Source of the DNA: CAZNDN01 sp964571815
GTDB taxonomy: Bacteria > Fibrobacterota > Chitinivibrionia > Chitinivibrionales > WJKA01
Direction of reading: 5' to 3'
Assembly (NCBI GenBank): GCA_964571815.1
Contig: CAZNDN010000125.1
Location: 1-11,850, forward strand
Length of the DNA stretch: 11,850 bases
Shown: piece after piece, positions 7,477-11,850 of the stretch
Position numbering within the stretch: position 1 is the stretch's first letter
How the letters are laid out: each line of letters opens with the position of its first letter
Translations under genes and position numbers: made by a program
Notes under the pieces: generated by a model
Told to the model about the DNA's origin: nothing
Database searches by the model: none
What the model saw: only the letters and a program-made list of their open reading frames with translations

Positions 7477-7608
7477 TCAATCCCTTTCCACTATGAGCAT
7501 TCGCGGCCGGAATTCGCCACCCCGCGGCCCTTTCGAGCAGGTGTCCAGGCAGCCCTCCCGGAAGCAGTTCGACTCTCGATCCCGGGGTTTCCTTTGGCGC
7601 TCCACCAT
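7477..7608 (-). CDS. Doubtful 43-residue Cys-containing ORF
   Basis: An ATG-to-TGA frame lies just upstream of the DUF2225-like gene, ending four bases before its start. The product is very basic and has Cys at residues 15, 20 and 24 in the order NCFREGCLDTCSKGP. That is reminiscent of the second half of thioredoxin-like [2Fe-2S] ferredoxin domains (G-C-L-x2-C-x2-G-P), but it lacks the first half and no longer reading frame exists upstream. It has no ribosome site. It could be a gene remnant, a coupled leader peptide or chance. Confidence 0.2.
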   Translation of the reverse strand: MVERQRKPRDRESNCFREGCLDTCSKGPRGGEFRPRMLIVERD

Positions 7609-7683
7609 GATACGCTATGATTCCGCTCGAAAAGCAATTTCGGCCTCCGATAACCGTTAGTAATTATCCAATAATGGAGGGAG

Positions 7684-7827
7684 ATGAGTCAACCGGCACA
7701 CGATCCGCGTTTCGGCGCCTTTTTCACAGGCTACAGGCCCGTTTTCAGGCTCAAATCGCCCAATCCACCGTCTTCCGACGCCCCACCCTCCGACCCAATC
7801 CCCGGGGCGAATGCCTGTGAAGGCTAA
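7684..7827 (+). CDS. Doubtful 47-residue ORF
   Basis: ATG at 7684 is preceded by GGAGGGAG, a strong ribosome-site-like sequence. The product MSQPAHDPRFGAFFTGYRPV... has an aromatic N-terminal half and a Pro/Ser/Asp-rich second half, and ends in TAA. No family is recognised. It lies 73 bases before the STAS gene in the same orientation and could be its upstream partner. The good ribosome site is the main support; composition does not decide. Confidence 0.35.
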   Translation: MSQPAHDPRFGAFFTGYRPVFRLKSPNPPSSDAPPSDPIPGANACEG

Positions 7828-7900
7828 AGATTGACCATGGGGTGTGCCGATACAGTAAGTGAGGGCCGACGGGAAACGAAAGAGAACAAGGAGAGCAACA

Positions 7901-8242
7901 ATGGAAACCGACGTTCAGAGCCGCGTTGTCATCTCGATGCCCCACTATGTCGCGCCGTGGGATTCCGACCGTTACGTCAACAAATTCCTCAGGCAGATGC
8001 AGGATTCCGGGACCCAGTATGTGCTTGACATGGAAGGAGTCCAGAACATCTACAGCGGCACCGTCCGTCTGCTCATGCGCCTGTACGACCGTGCCGTGCG
8101 CCTGGGATCGACGCTGGTGATCGTGAATGCCGACGATCCGGTCTGCAACGCACTCCGCTCTCTGCGACTCGATGAAAAAATCCCGGTAAATCCCCCGATC
8201 GACATTCTCTCCATCGACACCGCCTACTGTATCGCCGCGTGA
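7901..8242 (+). CDS. Single-domain STAS protein (anti-sigma factor antagonist-like)
   Basis: This 113-residue cytoplasmic protein has the STAS layout: a first strand VVISMPHY (9-16), a helix DRYVNKFLRQMQDSG, the strand YVLDMEGV (40-47), IYSGTVRLLMRLYDRAVRLG (50-69), the strand TLVIVNAD and a final helix near DPVCNALRSLRLDEKIPV. In SpoIIAA-type proteins the Ser of D-S-S-G is phosphorylated by an anti-sigma kinase. Here Ser52 aligns with that Ser but the preceding D-S is replaced by I-Y. This divergence may mean a partner other than a classic kinase. No anti-sigma factor or phosphatase gene is next to it; the downstream side is lost in the assembly gap. ATG 7901 has AAGGAG eight bases upstream, and TGA ends it one base before the gap. 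Confidence 0.8.
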   Translation: METDVQSRVVISMPHYVAPWDSDRYVNKFLRQMQDSGTQYVLDMEGVQNIYSGTVRLLMRLYDRAVRLGSTLVIVNADDPVCNALRSLRLDEKIPVNPPIDILSIDTAYCIAA

Positions 8243-8243
8243 A

Positions 8244-8343
8244 NNNNNNNNNNNNNNNNNNNNNNNNNNNNNNNNNNNNNNNNNNNNNNNNNNNNNNNNN
8301 NNNNNNNNNNNNNNNNNNNNNNNNNNNNNNNNNNNNNNNNNNN
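8244..8343. other. Assembly gap (100 Ns)
   Basis: Exactly 100 undetermined bases, the usual placeholder for a gap of unknown size between contigs. Both the 3' end of selB (from the right) and the region downstream of the STAS gene (from the left) run into it, so their true distance is unknown. Reading frames that pass through it are artefacts. Confidence 0.97.
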
Positions 8344-10258
8344 CCGTAATCACCCGCACGTCGCCTTCCCTCCTGGTAATCCCTTCACGGTCGAACAGCG
8401 CATACATGAGCAGGCAGATTTTCCGGTTTCCGCCGACAAGGTCGCGGAATTGAGCCACGGTCATGCCGGCGGGGTTTTCCGCCAGGGCGGTGAGGAGCTT
8501 TTTTCTGCAGGGATCCACGACCGAGGCGTGCAGGTAGGCACCGTCCTCCACATATACTTTTCTTTCAGCCGTGAGGTAGCGAAGAATCTGACGCACGCGG
8601 CTCTCCTCAATACCTTCGGAAGCCGCCGTTTTCATAAGTTCCGAAAGCAGCGGCGTTCGCATGTCGGCGCGGCGAAGAAAATCCTCCACGAATGCCGTCT
8701 GTCGTTTCAGTTCCGGTCCCACCTCTACGCATCGCCCGGCAAGCGCCCACGTGTGTTTCACTTCCCGCAGCAATCCTTCCTCCGCCATCGCACCCAGCTC
8801 CAGCCGCAGTGCCGCTTCACTGTCGGAGCCCTTCTCGATCCCGGCCTTGGAGCACAGTTCGTCCACCGTAACCCCTTCCTCTTCGAGCGGAAACCGGCTG
8901 TGGTGAGCACGCACCCGGCGGAGAATCAACTCTCGCAGCTTTTTCCAACGAAGCCGTGACAGTGCGAAGAGTCCTCGATCGGAGGCGCGGACAACAATAT
9001 CTTCGGGAACCTCCGCTTGCAGGACCGCCCTCACCTCTTCGGCCGACACATTGAGCAGGGCGGCGATTGTCGCTTCACCCACTCCCAGCGGATGCTTGCG
9101 TACCTGGGCGGCCACCAGCTCGGGAAGCTTCATTTCGGCAATTCTGCTCATCTGGTTCACCACCCGCTCCGTGCGTCGGCGATGATGAAGCGGGGCGGAA
9201 TCGAGTACTTCTCCTCCCCCGAGGGTGCGGTCGCTGGAGGAGCTTCGAATCACGAACCGGTCGCCGCACTGGGCCACGCAGGGGGACGGAAGGTGGATCT
9301 GCACCAGGCCGCTCTCGCCGCCGCTGAGGCGGTCGCGGTCCATCAGGTGAACCCGCCCCTGTGCTTCGTACGTGCCCAGCAGGAATTGAGCCTGGCTCCA
9401 CAACTTCAAGGACGTTCCCTGTTCAAAGAGTGTAAGCCTCCCGTCAACCATACGCGTCTCTTTCAGCGGTCTGTCGGCCACGACCATGCCGCGCCGGAAG
9501 TCACTCCGCTCAAGTCCCACCAGGTTGATCGACGCCCGGTCGCCGGCACGAATCTCCGGCACCTCGCCGCCGTGACGTTCGAGGCGCCGGACACGAAGCC
9601 GGCGGTCGCCCGGAAGAAGCCACACCGGTTGCTCCACGCCAAGCCTGCCGCCGGTCACCGAACCGGTGACCACGGTGCCGAAACCGGCCACCGTGAAAAT
9701 GCGATCGATGTACATGCGGAAGACGTTTCCCCGGTCGCGCTCACGCACCCTGCCGGCGACCGAGCCAATGGCTCCGTGCAGCTCATCGATTCCTTCTCCG
9801 GTTACGGAAGATACCGGCAGAATATCGCGGCCCTCAAGAAATGTCCCCTGTGCCAGCTCGCGAACTTCCTCCGCGGCCAGCTCACGGGTCGTCTCATCGA
9901 CAAGATCCGCCTTGGTCAGTGCCGTCACACCGTCGGACACCCCCAGCACCTGCATGATAGCCAGATGTTCCCTGGTCTGCGGCATCACCCCTTCATCTGC
10001 GGCCACCACCAGGAGGGCGAAATCGATGCCGACCGCTCCGCCGACCATGGTATGTACGAAATTTCTGTGCCCGGGCACATCGACCATACTCAGCGTATCC
10101 CCCGAGGGCAGCCCGAGATGGGCAAAACCGAGGTTGATGGTAATACCGCGAGCTTTTTCCTGCTTGTGCGTGTCGCAGTCGATACCGCTGAGCGCCTTGA
10201 CCAGCGCGGTCTTGCCGTGATCGATATGACCGGCGGTACCCATGATGAGATGTTTCAT
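8344..10258 (-). CDS. selB: Selenocysteine-specific elongation factor SelB, 3' end missing
   Basis: SelB is a GTPase that brings Sec-tRNA-Sec to the ribosome at UGA codons marked by a SECIS hairpin. The 638 visible residues begin MKHLIMGTAGHIDHGKT (G1, 7-17). Next come RGITI (G2, 37-41), DVPGH (G3, 60-64) and TKAD (G4, 115-118), the SelB form of the usual N-K-x-D. EF-Tu-like beta-barrel domains follow (about 180-390). The C-terminal half is a chain of winged-helix domains that bind SECIS, ending ...LFDREGITRREGDVRVIT at the gap. That ending corresponds to the last wing of other SelB proteins, so probably only a few residues are lost. ATG 10258 has CGGAG seven bases upstream and lies 40 bases after the selA stop; the longer frame through 10348 overlaps selA and is rejected. 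It is probably co-transcribed with selA. Confidence 0.96.
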
Positions 10259-10298
10259 GCGATGCTCCGCGCGCGTGCCCCGGCACCGGACCGGGGTC

Positions 10299-11711
<1,413 letters not shown>

Positions 11712-11782
11712 GGATGCCGACCGTGGAGTGCGGGGTGTGAAATCGCCGAAGGAGCGCCTCGGAGACACGGCACGAAAAGCAA

Positions 11783-11850
11783 CAGAGAGGGCAGGAATCG
11801 AACCTGCCACAGACGGTGTTATCCGCCCGCTACCGGTTTTGAAGACCGGC
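11783..11850 (-). tRNA. selC: tRNA-Sec (anticodon UCA), 5' part beyond the window
   Basis: The 3' two thirds of a selenocysteine tRNA. The anticodon loop CTTCAAA gives TCA at 11842-11840 within a six-pair stem (GCCGGT/ACCGGT). A long extra arm at about 11830-11809 has eight pairs, three of them G-U, around an ATAACA loop. The T arm is GCAGG-TTCGATT-CCTGC. The acceptor strand then reads CCTCTCT followed by G, taken here as the discriminator; no CCA is encoded. The D arm and 5' acceptor strand lie beyond the right edge. The UCA anticodon with a long extra arm next to selA and selB makes the assignment secure. The acceptor length is discussed in the findings. Confidence 0.93.

Larger units (their letters stand above)
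7473..7900. other. Intergenic region between divergent genes
   Basis: This 428-base interval separates the minus-strand DUF2225-like gene from the plus-strand STAS gene and should hold their promoters. The most AT-rich stretch is about 7648-7680 (containing TAATTATCC and AATAATGG). No convincing -35/-10 pair was found for the STAS gene. On the minus strand TTGCTT and TATCAT near 7640-7606 are 19 bases apart, a weak candidate. Two doubtful small ORFs are listed separately. No tRNA, repeat or strong terminator hairpin was seen. Confidence 0.5.

Noticed and set aside
7831..7856. TTGACC and TACAGT as a promoter for the STAS gene.
   Set aside because: The spacer is only 14 bases, outside the usual 16-18.
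11712..11810. A 33-residue N-terminal extension of SelA.
   Set aside because: It would overlap the 3' end of tRNA-Sec and adds residues not found in SelA proteins. It has no ribosome site.

Overview
The window is a GC-rich bacterial stretch with dense coding, almost all of it on the minus strand. It carries a selenocysteine-decoding cassette at its right end: the 3' part of a tRNA-Sec with anticodon UCA, then selA, then selB. A run of exactly 100 Ns at 8244-8343 marks a scaffold join, so this looks like a draft or metagenome assembly. No gene here identifies a phylum. The gene types (a CsgG-like periplasmic protein, a DUF2225-like protein, a MoxR ATPase, NusG domain II plus a Gx transporter) suggest an uncultivated or little-studied lineage, perhaps of the Fibrobacterota/candidate-phylum type, but that is a guess.

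Layout from the left. 1-1425 (minus) holds a NusG-domain-II membrane-anchored protein overlapping a Gx-type membrane transporter that runs off the left edge. The transporter continues into what looks like an ECF T-component domain. 1426-1687 holds a good plus-strand promoter candidate and a 41-residue single-span membrane protein. 1688-7472 is a five-gene minus-strand run with small gaps. In transcription order it is: a DUF2225-like zinc-finger/TPR protein, an exported CsgG/LpoB-like protein, a MoxR-type AAA+ ATPase, a 604-residue protein with a possible TraB/Tiki-like N-terminus, and an exported two-part protein of unknown function. The last three are spaced 5 and 26 bases apart and form the least understood unit in the window.

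7473-7900 is mostly non-coding and holds two doubtful small ORFs. 7901-8242 (plus) is a single-domain STAS protein. After the gap, selB (its last residues lost in the gap) and selA are read leftwards, with tRNA-Sec upstream of selA. SelA converts Ser-tRNA-Sec to Sec-tRNA-Sec, and SelB carries it to UGA codons followed by a SECIS hairpin. No selenoprotein gene was recognised in the window. Seven of the eight complete confident genes end in TGA.

The best candidates for something undescribed are the MoxR / 604-residue / exported-protein unit and the Gx-EcfT-like fusion protein. The tRNA-Sec acceptor geometry also merits a check once its 5' half is available.
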